From Candidatus Zixiibacteriota bacterium (lineage in GTDB: Bacteria > Zixibacteria > MSB-5A5 > GN15 > FEB-12): a stretch of DNA of 54,591 bases. Position numbers and translations under genes: made by a program. Where the stretch lies: contig CP070674.1 of the NCBI GenBank assembly GCA_020351995.1, positions 448,288 through 502,878 on the forward strand, in the 5' to 3' direction. The notes under the pieces were generated by a model, which did no database searches, was not told the origin of the DNA, and saw nothing but the letters and a program-made list of their open reading frames with translations. Shown one piece after another: positions 25,258-34,691 of this stretch. Within the stretch, counting starts at the first letter, position 1. Each line of letters begins with the position of its first letter.

Positions 25258-26919
25258 TCAGCGATACACAAACCGTTTGACTTTCTTGGTAGACGTTTTC
25301 TCCAGTTCTTCTAATTGGACCTGGAAGGTGTTTATCCGTTTATAGTCGGCTATCTGCCGATTGATCTCAGCGACTTCTTCATTGATGACCCTATTTATCA
25401 AGTCCATATCGGGAGACTCGGCGGAAATACCGTGATCGGATTTGAACCGCTCGATATCCGGGACAATGATAGCGCAGACATCCTCGCCGTGCTTTTCCTC
25501 TTTTTTGCGTCCGAACACGATCGACTCCAGAATATATCTTGAGTCCAAAAGAGCTTCTTCTACTTGCTCAGGGTAAATATTCTTACCGGCCGCGGAGACA
25601 ATCAGGTTTTTCTTTCGCCCGGTAATCCACAGATGTCCGTCTTTGATCCGGCCCAGGTCACCGGTGTAAAGCCAGCCGTTCTTTATCAGCTCAGCGGTTT
25701 TTTCGGGATTGTCTTTGTAACCGGGAGTCACGCTATCACTCTTGATGAGGATCTCCCCGATACCGAGCGCGTCGGGCTCGTGAATCTTGACCTCCACGTT
25801 GGGCAGCGGTGGTCCCACGGTACCGAACCTTGTGTTTTCGAGCCGATTGACCGAGATCACCGGAGAGCACTCACTCATACCGTACCCCTGCTGAAAATCA
25901 AAGCCGAGCAGGTTAAAAAATCGATTTATATTTGGATGCAGGGCCGCTCCTCCTGAGACAAACAGGCGCATGCTTTTCAGTCCCGCTTTGGCCCGAAGGC
26001 CGCTGAAAAGCGCTTTGCCCCATCTGCCGCCCAGCGTCCAACCCAGACCGGACAGGCCGTAAAGGACTCTGATAACCGCTCGCTTAAGCGGTGGGGCGCT
26101 TTTAATCCCGCGCCGCACACTGTGGTGAAGTTTTTCGTACAGGAGAGGCACGCCACACATAACAGTGGCTTTATTGAACTCGATATCTTCCCGGATGTTC
26201 TTTGACTTCAGCGACCGGGCATAGGCAATGGTCGCACCGGACATGAGGGGCACGAGAAACCCACAGGTGGCTTCGAAGGTATGATGCAGAGGCAGAACCG
26301 AGAGAAAGGTGTCGTCACTCCCGAAGGTCAGGGCCGGTCTAATACCTTCGATATTAGCCAGCAGATTCCGGTGCGTTAGTTGCACCGCTTTTGGAGCACC
26401 GGTGGTACCAGAGGTGTATATCAAAACAGCCACTTCATTATCGGATGGCAACGGCGGTTCCGGCGCCGCAAGATGGCTTTTCCAGCTATCCGGCGAATCC
26501 TCTTCAAAAGATATGAGTTTAATGCCCGGAAAATGCTCGCGCAGCTGGCCCTCGAACTTTCTAGAGGTAAAGATGACCGCGAGTCCGGCATGGTTGACGA
26601 TATAGGCCATCTCACTGGGCTTAAGATTGGCGTCAAGGGGCACCACGGTTTTGCCCGCCGCGGTTATGGCCAGGTACGTTATGGGCCACTCGGGGCGGTT
26701 TTCCGATAACAAACCAATCTCGATACAAGAGGCGAATTCCGGTGTTAACAGCCCGTTAGCCAACCGGGCGATCAATTCCGAGACCTCCCGGTAGGTATAG
26801 TTTTTCCCTTTCCCACCGTCACCTTTAAGGGCAATCTGCTCCGGGGCTTTACCGGCAGACTTCTGGAAGGCTTCGAAAAGGGTTCGAGGCGGAAAACCGC
26901 AATCATTACGCGCAGCCAT
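25258..26919 (-). CDS. Long-chain acyl-CoA synthetase (AMP-forming)
   Basis: ATP-dependent activation of fatty acids to acyl-CoA via an acyl-adenylate. The 553 residues follow the ANL-enzyme plan. The P-loop motif LIYTSGTTGAPKAVQLTH lies near residues 165-182. LFVSGGAALHP and QGYGMSECSPVISVN form the adenylate site, WLYTGDLGRI precedes the hinge, and GRKKNLIVSAAGKNIYPEQVEE starts the mobile C-terminal domain with TSTKKVKRF at the end. Substrate chain length is not readable. It is first in a minus-strand run with yjbQ and mtnA. Confidence 0.92.
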   Translation of the reverse strand: MAARNDCGFPPRTLFEAFQKSAGKAPEQIALKGDGGKGKNYTYREVSELIARLANGLLTPEFASCIEIGLLSENRPEWPITYLAITAAGKTVVPLDANLKPSEMAYIVNHAGLAVIFTSRKFEGQLREHFPGIKLISFEEDSPDSWKSHLAAPEPPLPSDNEVAVLIYTSGTTGAPKAVQLTHRNLLANIEGIRPALTFGSDDTFLSVLPLHHTFEATCGFLVPLMSGATIAYARSLKSKNIREDIEFNKATVMCGVPLLYEKLHHSVRRGIKSAPPLKRAVIRVLYGLSGLGWTLGGRWGKALFSGLRAKAGLKSMRLFVSGGAALHPNINRFFNLLGFDFQQGYGMSECSPVISVNRLENTRFGTVGPPLPNVEVKIHEPDALGIGEILIKSDSVTPGYKDNPEKTAELIKNGWLYTGDLGRIKDGHLWITGRKKNLIVSAAGKNIYPEQVEEALLDSRYILESIVFGRKKEEKHGEDVCAIIVPDIERFKSDHGISAESPDMDLINRVINEEVAEINRQIADYKRINTFQVQLEELEKTSTKKVKRFVYR

Positions 26920-26996
26920 AAAGTTGAATTAAACCTGTTCCATTAGCCTTGAAAAGGGAAATCTTGAACCATCTCGGAAGGCGGGGGCAAAGAAAG

Positions 26997-27020
26997 AGCC
27001 GCCGGCTTGAACCGGCGGCT
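26997..27020 (-). terminator. Terminator of the Ig-like lipoprotein gene
   Basis: AGCCGCCGG (26997-27005) pairs perfectly with CCGGCGGCT (27012-27020) around CTTGAA. On the minus strand it is followed by TCTTTCTTT. It lies 28 bases past the lipoprotein stop. Confidence 0.8.
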
Positions 27021-27048
27021 TATATATGTCAGTCAATAGATTCAGTGG

Positions 27049-29163
27049 TTATTGAACTGTGACTGTCTCAGTAAGCACCACCTGACCGCGAGCATCATTG
27101 TCGGTGATGGTAATGGTCACGGTAGTGGCCGCTCCTGGAGCCATCCACTCCAGACCGTTGGCCTCACCATAACCGTTAGTGGTGGCGGTACCGGGAGCTG
27201 TCACGGTGCCAGCCGAAGCTTCCATGCTGAGTGAGTGGTCACCCAGCGGGTTTCCCCAGCGATCCTGAATTACGGCACCGAAGGACACGGTAGCACTGGG
27301 AGCGACCGTGACAGGGCCAGTAACCTTACAATTGTCGCTGTATGCATACCCGGTCTCCAGAGTAACGGTGAACATACTGAACAAACTTCCATAAAGCGGT
27401 GTTCCGACTGCAACCACCAGGCCAACCCCATCATCGTCTGTTCCGTTCATGGAGTAGTCATAGTCCAGCGCTCCGGCGGAAGCTACCTGAATCACGTCGG
27501 ACGAACCGTTCCAACCATCCGCGAGCGTGGCCGCCTCAATGTGGATTATATCGTCTCCCTCGAATTCGATCTTCGTTCCATCCACCACGGGATTACCGTT
27601 GACATCGAGGGCGAAGATGGAGACCCATCGCCAGTCACTTGCATTCGCCAAAAGCGAAAAGACGTTGGGTTCGGCCCAGGCCGTGAAGATGGCTGAAGTG
27701 TTATAGAACATACAGGAGTCGAATACGGTACCTCCAGCAGTTTCGGCGTAAATCCAGACCTTACCGTCGGCAGTTTCAACATTGTTGCCGGAAATCCATT
27801 CGCTATGAGCAACACCTTCAAGATCTCTTGTTCTGGCCTCGTGGGATACCATAGAACCTTCATCGCAAGAGAAATAGACGACAGTGGAGTCGACAACCGG
27901 ATTGAGGAACGTATCTGAGACCACGGCGACAACACCCATTCTCTCGTTGACCGTGTACCACCACTGCACGTTGAAGGTATCTACACCGACAACGATATAC
28001 TTGGGCGGACCGGCCGAAACCATAATCTGGGTAGCGTTGGAGAGAACAGTGTTGGCATAGGCCCGGACACGGATGGTTCCTGAAACAAATCCGGAGTGGA
28101 TCGGCACGGTGGCTATACCCTGACTGTTAGTGAATGCCACGGCCTCGGTCGCGAGAGGATCGTCGCCGAGAAATTCGCCGCCATCCGGTCCATCGAGAAT
28201 CGTAAAGGTAATGGCTATACCTTCCGGTATAAGATTGCCGTTGATGTCGTAACCGGTAGCGTGCAGCTCGGACGTTTCAATACCGCCGGTCTGACTGACG
28301 ACGATATTCATGCGCTCAGCGGCCAAGTAGATCGAGTGTAGTTCGGCGGCCGGATTGAGCTGAACTGACTGCTCATCGCTACCTGTAATGCCACCCTCAT
28401 CAACGGTAGCCTTGATGTAGAAGGTACCGGCCTTGGTGCCTGACACAAAATCGACGGAGGCCGTACCCGTACCGGCACCGGTGTAGGCGGTCGACGGGAT
28501 ATTCCCGACGGCATCCCAGGTGCCATTGGCGTTATTATCATAGACGAGGGAGTCAATACCTTCAGACCAGTATCCGTTGCCGTCTTTGTCCACGAATTTC
28601 TCGCCGGCGCAAATCCTGATCAGGGTGTTGTCCGCGGCCGGGTCGCCGTTAGCGTCACTGACGACGATCGTTACGCGAGCAGTATCTTCGCCGTCGGCGA
28701 ACAGCAAACTCGGTGACACGGTCATGTTAACCTCTCCGAATCCTGTCTGTCCCGACTCAACCACGGTTAACCACGCGGAACCGTTGGTCGAGCTTCCACT
28801 AATAGCGGCCGTAACACTTGCTGAGCCGCTGACTGACCCGGTAAACATCGTTGCCGCGACACCGTCAGCATCGGTGGTGTCAACGACAGGCGCGCAGGTA
28901 CCGGCACCCGCCGGGAGGACGGAGAAAACGATCTCTTGATCGGCCACCCCGCTGCCGCCAGCTTCCACGGTGGCTTCTACGACGCTAAACTGGCCGACGC
29001 TTATTGATACCGGCGTAGCCGTTACCGTCACGGTCGTGCCGGTGACAATATCATCATCGTCCGAGCTCGGGTTCGATGATTCGCACCCTGCCAAGAACAT
29101 CACAAGGATTGCGATTGTCAACGCCGCTGCAGAGCACCATAGGCTTGATTTCTGTTTGAACAT
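27049..29163 (-). CDS. Large lipoprotein with repeated bacterial Ig-like (Big_1/invasin type) domains
   Basis: 704 residues. A lipoprotein signal ends at the lipobox FLAGC (Cys near residue 27), then an Asp/Ser-rich spacer (SSNPSSDDDD). The rest is a string of roughly six 90-100-residue beta-sandwich repeats with the Big_1 pattern (VSISVGQFSVVEATV, VADQEIVFSV, TDADGVAATMFTGS). A calcium-loop-like stretch DKDGNGYWSEG sits near residue 195. Surface-anchored adhesin or structural protein is a reasonable guess. It is monocistronic, between two terminators. Confidence 0.85.
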   Translation of the reverse strand: MFKQKSSLWCSAAALTIAILVMFLAGCESSNPSSDDDDIVTGTTVTVTATPVSISVGQFSVVEATVEAGGSGVADQEIVFSVLPAGAGTCAPVVDTTDADGVAATMFTGSVSGSASVTAAISGSSTNGSAWLTVVESGQTGFGEVNMTVSPSLLFADGEDTARVTIVVSDANGDPAADNTLIRICAGEKFVDKDGNGYWSEGIDSLVYDNNANGTWDAVGNIPSTAYTGAGTGTASVDFVSGTKAGTFYIKATVDEGGITGSDEQSVQLNPAAELHSIYLAAERMNIVVSQTGGIETSELHATGYDINGNLIPEGIAITFTILDGPDGGEFLGDDPLATEAVAFTNSQGIATVPIHSGFVSGTIRVRAYANTVLSNATQIMVSAGPPKYIVVGVDTFNVQWWYTVNERMGVVAVVSDTFLNPVVDSTVVYFSCDEGSMVSHEARTRDLEGVAHSEWISGNNVETADGKVWIYAETAGGTVFDSCMFYNTSAIFTAWAEPNVFSLLANASDWRWVSIFALDVNGNPVVDGTKIEFEGDDIIHIEAATLADGWNGSSDVIQVASAGALDYDYSMNGTDDDGVGLVVAVGTPLYGSLFSMFTVTLETGYAYSDNCKVTGPVTVAPSATVSFGAVIQDRWGNPLGDHSLSMEASAGTVTAPGTATTNGYGEANGLEWMAPGAATTVTITITDNDARGQVVLTETVTVQ

Positions 29164-29263
29164 GACAACTCCAAAACTTAGAATTATAATAAGTGTTTAA
29201 ATTTCCCTGATTCTATCCCTTGCATAGATTATCGGCGGTACCGGCTGTCTGGTTTAGATTGAA

Positions 29264-29297
29264 AAAACCCTCCCCTGTGATTCAAGAGAGGGCTTTT
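29264..29297 (-). terminator. Terminator of the pil operon
   Basis: On the minus strand AAAAG-CCCTC (29297-29288) pairs with GAGGG-TTTT (29272-29264) with one bulged base and a 15-nt loop, followed by T residues. It lies just downstream of the secretin stop at 29320. Confidence 0.6.
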
Positions 29298-29319
29298 CTG
29301 AGTCAAAATCAGTCCGGGA

Positions 29320-30606
29320 TCAACCTCCCATAGCCAGATCGCTTTCGACGATGGTGGGAGTGACAAATATGATTAAATCTCTGCTTTCCACACGCTTGTT
29401 AGTGTACTTGAAAAGATTTCCCAGCAGCGGAATATCTTTCAGTATGGGAACGCCGATTTCTGTCTCAACTTCGTCCTCAGTCGTAAGGCCGCCAATAACG
29501 GCGGTCTGACCGTTGTTAACGATAACATTGGTCTTGGCATTGCTGGTGTTGATGATAACGCCGTTGGGGTCGAACTGGTAAGTCGAGCGCTCGGGAGCCA
29601 GTTCCATGAGAATCTGGTCCTCGGCGGTAAGATGCGGGGTTACCAGCAGAATCGTACCCACTTCTTCGAATTTAATAACCACGTTGCCGGCTTCGTCAAA
29701 CTGCTTGACGGGAATCTTCTGTCCCATCTGGATTTTCGCTTCCTTGTTGTCGATTGTGGTGATCTCCGGGTGGGCGATAATTCTTCCCTTATCGTTTTTC
29801 ACGATGGCCTCAACGATAGCATCGGCGCTCCAGCCGTGCTGAAGGGCGGTTACCCTATACTGAGCCACATAATCAGTGGTGCGCAGGGCGTTTACGCGGG
29901 CTTCCTGAGGATAAGCGAGGCCGGATTCCGTGGTATAGGTTCCCGAAACACCCCAGTCTATGCCAAGTTCCTTGATGTCGGTGGTGAAGAGTTCAAGAAG
30001 TCTGGCCGAGATCTTGATCTGTTTGGCAGGTTTGTCAAGCTCAGCAATGTAATTCAAAACGATCTCCATATTGGCCGGAACCTCTTGAATTATGATGCTG
30101 TTGGAGCGCTGGTCACTGGAGGCCTTTCCTCTGTCTGTCAACAGAGATTCGACCGCTTTAACCACATCGTTCGAAGTCGAATTGGAGATTTTCACAATTC
30201 TGGTCTCGAGATTGGCCAGTTCCATGGTCTCTTTCTTGTGCTTTTCCATCTCCGTGACTTCTTTACGGTAGTTTTCGGCCGGAAGGACCCGGATATATCC
30301 GTCTTCTTCATCGACCACGGCCAGTTCGTAGGTGCGGCCGATTATGTCCATGGCGGTACGCCATTTAACGTCTTTCAGCTTAATCGTCACTGTACCGCTT
30401 ACTTCGGGCGCAATGACGACATTGACGTCACCGTAATCGGCAAGGAACGTCAGGACCGATTTAATATCAGCCGACTGAAACTGAAGATTCTTAATCGGCA
30501 CCGATGGGTCCTCTTCTTCCTGGGCCACCGATGAACTCATAAAGGCAACCGCAAGAAGCAATACTAACGGAACCCAGAATAGTGATTTAATCAATTTCCC
30601 AGACAT
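29320..30606 (-). CDS. pilQ: Type IV pilus secretin, PilQ-like (short form)
   Basis: Outer-membrane ring through which the pilus passes. From the ATG at 30606 (MSGKLIKSLFWV, AAAGGCAGG upstream) it is 428 residues. A signal peptide comes first, then an STN domain (FQSADIKSVLTFLADYGDVN...IKLKDVKWRTAMDII, about 40-110). A single N1-like domain follows (EVPANMEIVLNYIAELDKP). The secretin core has IKISARLLELF, AHPEITTIDNKEAKI, VGTILLVTPHL and IGVPILKDIPLLGNLFKY with LIIFVTPTIV. It lacks the N-terminal AMIN domains of proteobacterial PilQ; one AMIN domain is instead on the upstream protein. The open frame to 30690 overlaps the upstream gene and is not used here. Confidence 0.9.
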   Translation of the reverse strand: MSGKLIKSLFWVPLVLLLAVAFMSSSVAQEEEDPSVPIKNLQFQSADIKSVLTFLADYGDVNVVIAPEVSGTVTIKLKDVKWRTAMDIIGRTYELAVVDEEDGYIRVLPAENYRKEVTEMEKHKKETMELANLETRIVKISNSTSNDVVKAVESLLTDRGKASSDQRSNSIIIQEVPANMEIVLNYIAELDKPAKQIKISARLLELFTTDIKELGIDWGVSGTYTTESGLAYPQEARVNALRTTDYVAQYRVTALQHGWSADAIVEAIVKNDKGRIIAHPEITTIDNKEAKIQMGQKIPVKQFDEAGNVVIKFEEVGTILLVTPHLTAEDQILMELAPERSTYQFDPNGVIINTSNAKTNVIVNNGQTAVIGGLTTEDEVETEIGVPILKDIPLLGNLFKYTNKRVESRDLIIFVTPTIVESDLAMGG

Positions 30607-30625
30607 ATTGAGTACCTGCCTTTCA

Positions 30626-31978
30626 TTAGCTTTCAAGATGAAGCGCCACCGTCCGGCTCCATCCATATTCGAAAATCTGGAAGTAGACACGGTCGGATTC
30701 TACGCGCAGGACATACCCTTTCTGAACCTTGTCGCCTGTTTTAAGGATATATCCATAACCTTCTTTGTCCTCGAACAGGGCTCGATTGTCCTTGACACCA
30801 GCCTGAATAACTCCGACCAGCTTCAAGCCTTCAACATTCGGTACCTGTCTTTCAACCGGACTATCATAAGTCTTCGATTCGTCTAAGAGAGTAGCAAAGG
30901 GATCACGATACCGCTTGGCTTTGTACTTTATTACCAGCCGCTTGGGGAATTCCGCGACCAGAGTGCCTTTTATCTTTTTTGACTGAGCCGGGGTACGGCG
31001 GAAACGGGAGGTAGACCTCTTTGAATCCCCGCTCTCTGTGCTGGCAACTTTGGTGTCGCTTTGTTTGGCCGCCACCGGGGCTGGCTTCTCCGCCACTGCG
31101 GGCTTCGGTTTCGGAACCTCACTCTTGGCTACCTCGGTGACAGAGGGTTTTTCAGCTTTGGCTGGGGCCGGTTGCTTGCCGGACGGTGCGGAAGAAGCCC
31201 GGGCCGGCTCGGCCGGAGTCTTGACGACCGATTTCGGCTGAGCTTTTGGAGTTTCCTTTTCAGGGACCGGTTTCTTTTCTTTCGTCAGAGAAACATCGGC
31301 GAAGGGGCCGTACAGAGCGTCACCTTCCGTAGCCTTGGCAACTGTCCCGGGAGCCCTGGTTACCTTCTTCTTTGGTTTCTCTTTCTTAGCCGGAGCTGGT
31401 TTTTCGGTTGCTTCACCCTTTGGCTCCAGGCTGGCGAGATGATCGTTCTTGATGGACTTATTGAGTTCCGCGGCTGATTTCTCAGCCTTCTTTACCGGGG
31501 CCGAGGCGACTTTTGGTTTAGTCGGCTTGGGGGGAGCGGCAGTACCGGCCGTAGACCAGTTGGCGAACTGGCGGCTGGCTTTATCCGCAAAGTACAGGGT
31601 TATCCACTGGTTGTCGGAATCAACCCGGTAAACCTGCTCACCCTCCATATCGAAAACAACGCGGACCACTGCCTCGGGCTTGACCGAGAACTGGCTGGTC
31701 CGAATGCTCTGTATTGGGCAGTCGGGGAGCGAGGTGAAATTGTTGGCTCCCAGCTTGTGGGTAGCCGACAGAATATCGACTATAACTCTGAATGGCTTGC
31801 CGTCCTTCGCCACCTCTGTCTGATGGGTAAAGCGGATTCCGCCTTCCACATTAATACGAGCCATGGTTGAGCCGTCAGTATAGCTCAGATCTACTCTGGT
31901 CACGTCGGCGGCCATCGCATGACCGACACCGAGGAGGACAGCAGCAATTACAGCTAATGTAAGCATCTTTTTCATCAC
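30626..31978 (-). CDS. pilP: AMIN-domain protein with PilP-like C-terminus
   Basis: 450 residues. A signal peptide (MLTLAVIAAVLLGVGHAMA) leads to an AMIN domain, about residues 24-130 (RVDLSYTDGSTMARINVEGG, FRVIVDIL, VRVVFDMEG). A ~210-residue Lys/Pro/Ala-rich linker follows. The C-terminal 100 residues are PilP-like: YRDPFATLL, GLKLVGVIQAG, YGYILKTGDKVQKGYVLRV. PilP joins the PilMNO inner complex to the secretin, and AMIN domains bind peptidoglycan. The start is a GTG with GGAGG seven bases upstream; the next codon is Lys-preceding ATG. It replaces lipoprotein PilP in the pilMNOPQ order. Confidence 0.85.
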   Translation of the reverse strand: MMKKMLTLAVIAAVLLGVGHAMAADVTRVDLSYTDGSTMARINVEGGIRFTHQTEVAKDGKPFRVIVDILSATHKLGANNFTSLPDCPIQSIRTSQFSVKPEAVVRVVFDMEGEQVYRVDSDNQWITLYFADKASRQFANWSTAGTAAPPKPTKPKVASAPVKKAEKSAAELNKSIKNDHLASLEPKGEATEKPAPAKKEKPKKKVTRAPGTVAKATEGDALYGPFADVSLTKEKKPVPEKETPKAQPKSVVKTPAEPARASSAPSGKQPAPAKAEKPSVTEVAKSEVPKPKPAVAEKPAPVAAKQSDTKVASTESGDSKRSTSRFRRTPAQSKKIKGTLVAEFPKRLVIKYKAKRYRDPFATLLDESKTYDSPVERQVPNVEGLKLVGVIQAGVKDNRALFEDKEGYGYILKTGDKVQKGYVLRVESDRVYFQIFEYGWSRTVALHLES

Positions 31979-31989
31979 TTCATAACCTC

Positions 31990-32610
31990 CTATATGACCA
32001 GCTCCTTGAGCCGTTCTTCTTCCTTAACGAAGTATGTCGAAAGTTTAAATTGCGCTGTAATGGTCTCGCGTTTTCTAAGCTCGTTTAAGCCCTCGTCCTT
32101 GTTGACATCTGTTTTCCTGATGGCGATGTCCACGGCGCCTATCTTGACTCCGGAAACGTTCGCTATGAATGGGAAGTTGGCCACATAACTGATGAAAGTG
32201 CCGAAGTCGTGATAGGTACCGGTCATTTCGATGTCAAAGGACGCGATGTTATAGAATTCCTCCCCTTCCACGGGTAACGGCTGTACACGCGTGATCTTGG
32301 TACCGGTGATGGAGGATGCCGTATGTAGTTGAACGAGGAACGATGGAATCTGCTTGACTTCCGGAAGGAGTTCCTCTATCTCCTGGTACCTTTCCAGCAA
32401 GCCATGATATTCAACTTTGAGCGCCTCCAGGGACTTAGCCTTCAGCTCAACATTTCTCAGGTTGGTCGTAATGGTCTCGAATTCCTGAGTCTTAAGCTCC
32501 AGCTGGCTGTCGATATCCTGGTACACGCGAGTATACCAGAAGTAGACAACAATAACGAAAGCCAGAATTGCCAGCGCTATTTTTTGAGTTTTAGAATCTT
32601 TCAAGTCCAT
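31990..32610 (-). CDS. pilO: Type IV pilus alignment protein PilO
   Basis: A 206-residue bitopic inner-membrane protein. A single helix at residues 9-25 (KIALAILAFVIVVYFWY) precedes a coiled coil (LELKTQEFETITTNLRNVELKAKS...) and a ferredoxin-like periplasmic domain (FLVQLHTASSITGTKITRVQP, FDIEMTGTYHDFGTFISYVANF). It pairs with PilN to form the frame that positions the pilus machinery. Ends in TAG. It lies between pilN and pilP. Confidence 0.93.
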   Translation of the reverse strand: MDLKDSKTQKIALAILAFVIVVYFWYTRVYQDIDSQLELKTQEFETITTNLRNVELKAKSLEALKVEYHGLLERYQEIEELLPEVKQIPSFLVQLHTASSITGTKITRVQPLPVEGEEFYNIASFDIEMTGTYHDFGTFISYVANFPFIANVSGVKIGAVDIAIRKTDVNKDEGLNELRKRETITAQFKLSTYFVKEEERLKELVI

Positions 32611-32620
32611 AACGAAATTC

Positions 32621-33352
32621 CTAATTTAAGCTCTTGTGGCTGGTTTTGGAGCCTTGGGTTGGCGTCTTTTCTTCCTGCGAGGCAATCAGTCCACGCAACT
32701 GCTCATCCGACAGATAATGGACGTTGAAGCTCAGCACGAAATTGTAGGCTTTGTTTTCATCTATTTTCACTTCATTGGTTGTCACCAACTCGACTTCATT
32801 AAAGTAGTCCGAGCGCATCATCTTGATCATGAACGATGCCAGGGCGTTGAGAGTAAAGGCATAACCCTCCACCTCACCTTCCTTGACACTCGGGTTGACC
32901 GGTTTTGCCGGCTCGACCTTGTCTTTGTCAACGACCTGTTTGGACGGGGCCTTACCGCCCTTAGTCGGCGTTGCGTCGGGCCGCTTCTCCTCGAACCTGG
33001 ACAGCCAGACAAACTCCGGAACATTTCCGGCCATGTTCTCGAGAATCCTGACATAAGCCGATCGATGACTATCGAGACGTTCGACGGCTTTCATGCGATG
33101 GGTAATCTTCGCCTTGACATCGTTGAGGGCGTCGACAAGCTTGATGTCCCGTTGAAGGATTGCTTCTTTTTGCCGCGCCTGTTCGATCTTGTCATCGAGT
33201 GAACTCAACCGGTGCTTCTGGAAAACGGTGATGATCAACAGCGTCAGAAGAATACCACCGGCGGCTCCTACCGCATAAAAGCCGGCCTTGCCGAACGAGA
33301 AATCAAAGGACTTCTTCTGATAATCCTTGGGAAGTAGATTTATTTCTATCAT
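32621..33352 (-). CDS. pilN: Type IV pilus assembly protein PilN
   Basis: 243 residues beginning MIEINLLPKDYQKK, the cytoplasmic peptide that binds PilM. A transmembrane helix (GAAGGILLTLLIITVFQ) and coiled coil follow, then a periplasmic domain (VEGYAFTLNALASFMIKMMRSDYFNEVEL). A charged insertion (RPDATPTKGGKAPSKQVVDKDK, about 125-160) is not in typical PilN. It follows pilM by seven bases. Confidence 0.92.
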   Translation of the reverse strand: MIEINLLPKDYQKKSFDFSFGKAGFYAVGAAGGILLTLLIITVFQKHRLSSLDDKIEQARQKEAILQRDIKLVDALNDVKAKITHRMKAVERLDSHRSAYVRILENMAGNVPEFVWLSRFEEKRPDATPTKGGKAPSKQVVDKDKVEPAKPVNPSVKEGEVEGYAFTLNALASFMIKMMRSDYFNEVELVTTNEVKIDENKAYNFVLSFNVHYLSDEQLRGLIASQEEKTPTQGSKTSHKSLN

Positions 33353-33359
33353 AGCAATC

Positions 33360-34412
33360 TTACCTCACCTTCCGCATTGCCAGTCCGACCGACACGGTCA
33401 GAAGCGGCGCTATTTTCTCCGGCTGGAGGTACTGAAACAGTTCCGGATCATAGTCCACATTGCGCAGCGGGTTGGCAATCTCCAGGGGGACGTTGAGCTT
33501 GGACTGTAGAAACTCCGGCAGGTATGGGATCAGTGAGCCCCCGCCTGAAAGTACGATCCAATCTATGTTCTCCACTTTGGCCTGCGACCTGAAGTACGAA
33601 AATGCCAACTCGATTCCCGAAATCAGTTCGTCGGTGGCCGAGATGATAGTTGCTTTGAGCATGTCCTCGTCTACCGAATCGTTCAGCTCTCCCTTGATGG
33701 CCTTAGCCGTAAGTTCTGGGTTGAGACGAAACTCTTTCTGAACGGCATTGTAAATCTCTCTCGTCCCGGCCGAAACGTCGCGCGTAGCCTGAAAGAGTCC
33801 ATCCTGAAGGTAGGTGATGTTGGTTACATCATGACCAATATTCACCAGGGCTGTCAGCCGGGTCGGATCGACTTCATAGTTCTCGGTGTAAGCGTTATAA
33901 ATCGCGAGCGCGTCATCGTCAACAACGACCGGACGCAGACCACAATCTTGAATGAGATCCAGAAACATCCGCAGGTATTCCCGGCGGGCCGCCACCAGGA
34001 GAACATCCATCTTGCTAGCTTCATCGTCAGTCTTGACAACGTGATAGTCCAGCGAAACGTCTTCAATATCAAACGGAGCTCTCTGTTCGGTCTCGAAAAG
34101 GATAGCCTGTTCAGCTTCGGCACCGGTCTTCTTGTCGATATTGAATCGATCCGTGATGACACTGTGGCCGGAGATGGAAACGACTACGTCTTTTATCTTG
34201 GGGTCGGTCTGATCGATCAGGGACTGGATGTTGAAAATGACCGCCTCACGGTCCCTGATCTCATCGGCGACAATAGCTTCCGGAGGAAGTTCACGGATGC
34301 CTATGGCCGATACCGAGTAACCGGATTTGGTGTGATCCAGCTTGACCAGCTTGATCGAATTGGCACCAATGTCCAAACCAACCGTACTCTTTTTACCGCG
34401 TGATAACAGCAT
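33360..34412 (-). CDS. pilM: Type IV pilus assembly ATPase-fold protein PilM
   Basis: 350-residue actin/FtsA-fold cytoplasmic protein. Motifs are TVGLDIGANSIKLVKL near residue 10 (phosphate 1), DVVVSISGHSVITDRF, LTALVNIGHDVTNITYLQDGL around 185 and WIVLSGGGSLIPYLPEFLQ near 285 (adenosine site). It links the pilus motor to PilN. First gene of the pilMNOPQ operon, about 280 bases downstream of a pseudopilin gene that has its own terminator. Confidence 0.94.
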   Translation of the reverse strand: MLLSRGKKSTVGLDIGANSIKLVKLDHTKSGYSVSAIGIRELPPEAIVADEIRDREAVIFNIQSLIDQTDPKIKDVVVSISGHSVITDRFNIDKKTGAEAEQAILFETEQRAPFDIEDVSLDYHVVKTDDEASKMDVLLVAARREYLRMFLDLIQDCGLRPVVVDDDALAIYNAYTENYEVDPTRLTALVNIGHDVTNITYLQDGLFQATRDVSAGTREIYNAVQKEFRLNPELTAKAIKGELNDSVDEDMLKATIISATDELISGIELAFSYFRSQAKVENIDWIVLSGGGSLIPYLPEFLQSKLNVPLEIANPLRNVDYDPELFQYLQPEKIAPLLTVSVGLAMRKVR

Positions 34413-34638
34413 ATGAGTTTTCTCTTGCTTTATGAGTTATTGTATTCTTTTCATTATTATCATTATCGTCATATTCGACTGCCATTTAACAAAGACCTTC
34501 CAAAAAAACTGCGTCGAAAATCCTGCTGCTGACCGCTATTATTGAAGGTCATCCGTTTAGTTAGTTATCGGATAATCTCCTCAGCGGCTTTACCGCATTA
34601 TTGCGTTGAGCATTAAGTTGTTGACCGGCATAAAGAAA

Positions 34639-34659
34639 GCCCCTTCCGCGGGAAGGGGC
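34639..34659 (-). terminator. Terminator of the pseudopilin gene
   Basis: GCCCCTTCC (34639-34647) pairs perfectly with GGAAGGGGC (34651-34659) around GCG. On the minus strand TTTCTTTA follows. It separates the pseudopilin transcript from pilM. Confidence 0.8.
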
Positions 34660-34691
34660 GAAAAGTCAGGTTATGAGCCGCAAGAGATTAT

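Noticed and set aside
29632-30534. 300-residue frame antisense to the secretin
   Set aside because: A shadow of the conserved pilQ coding sequence.
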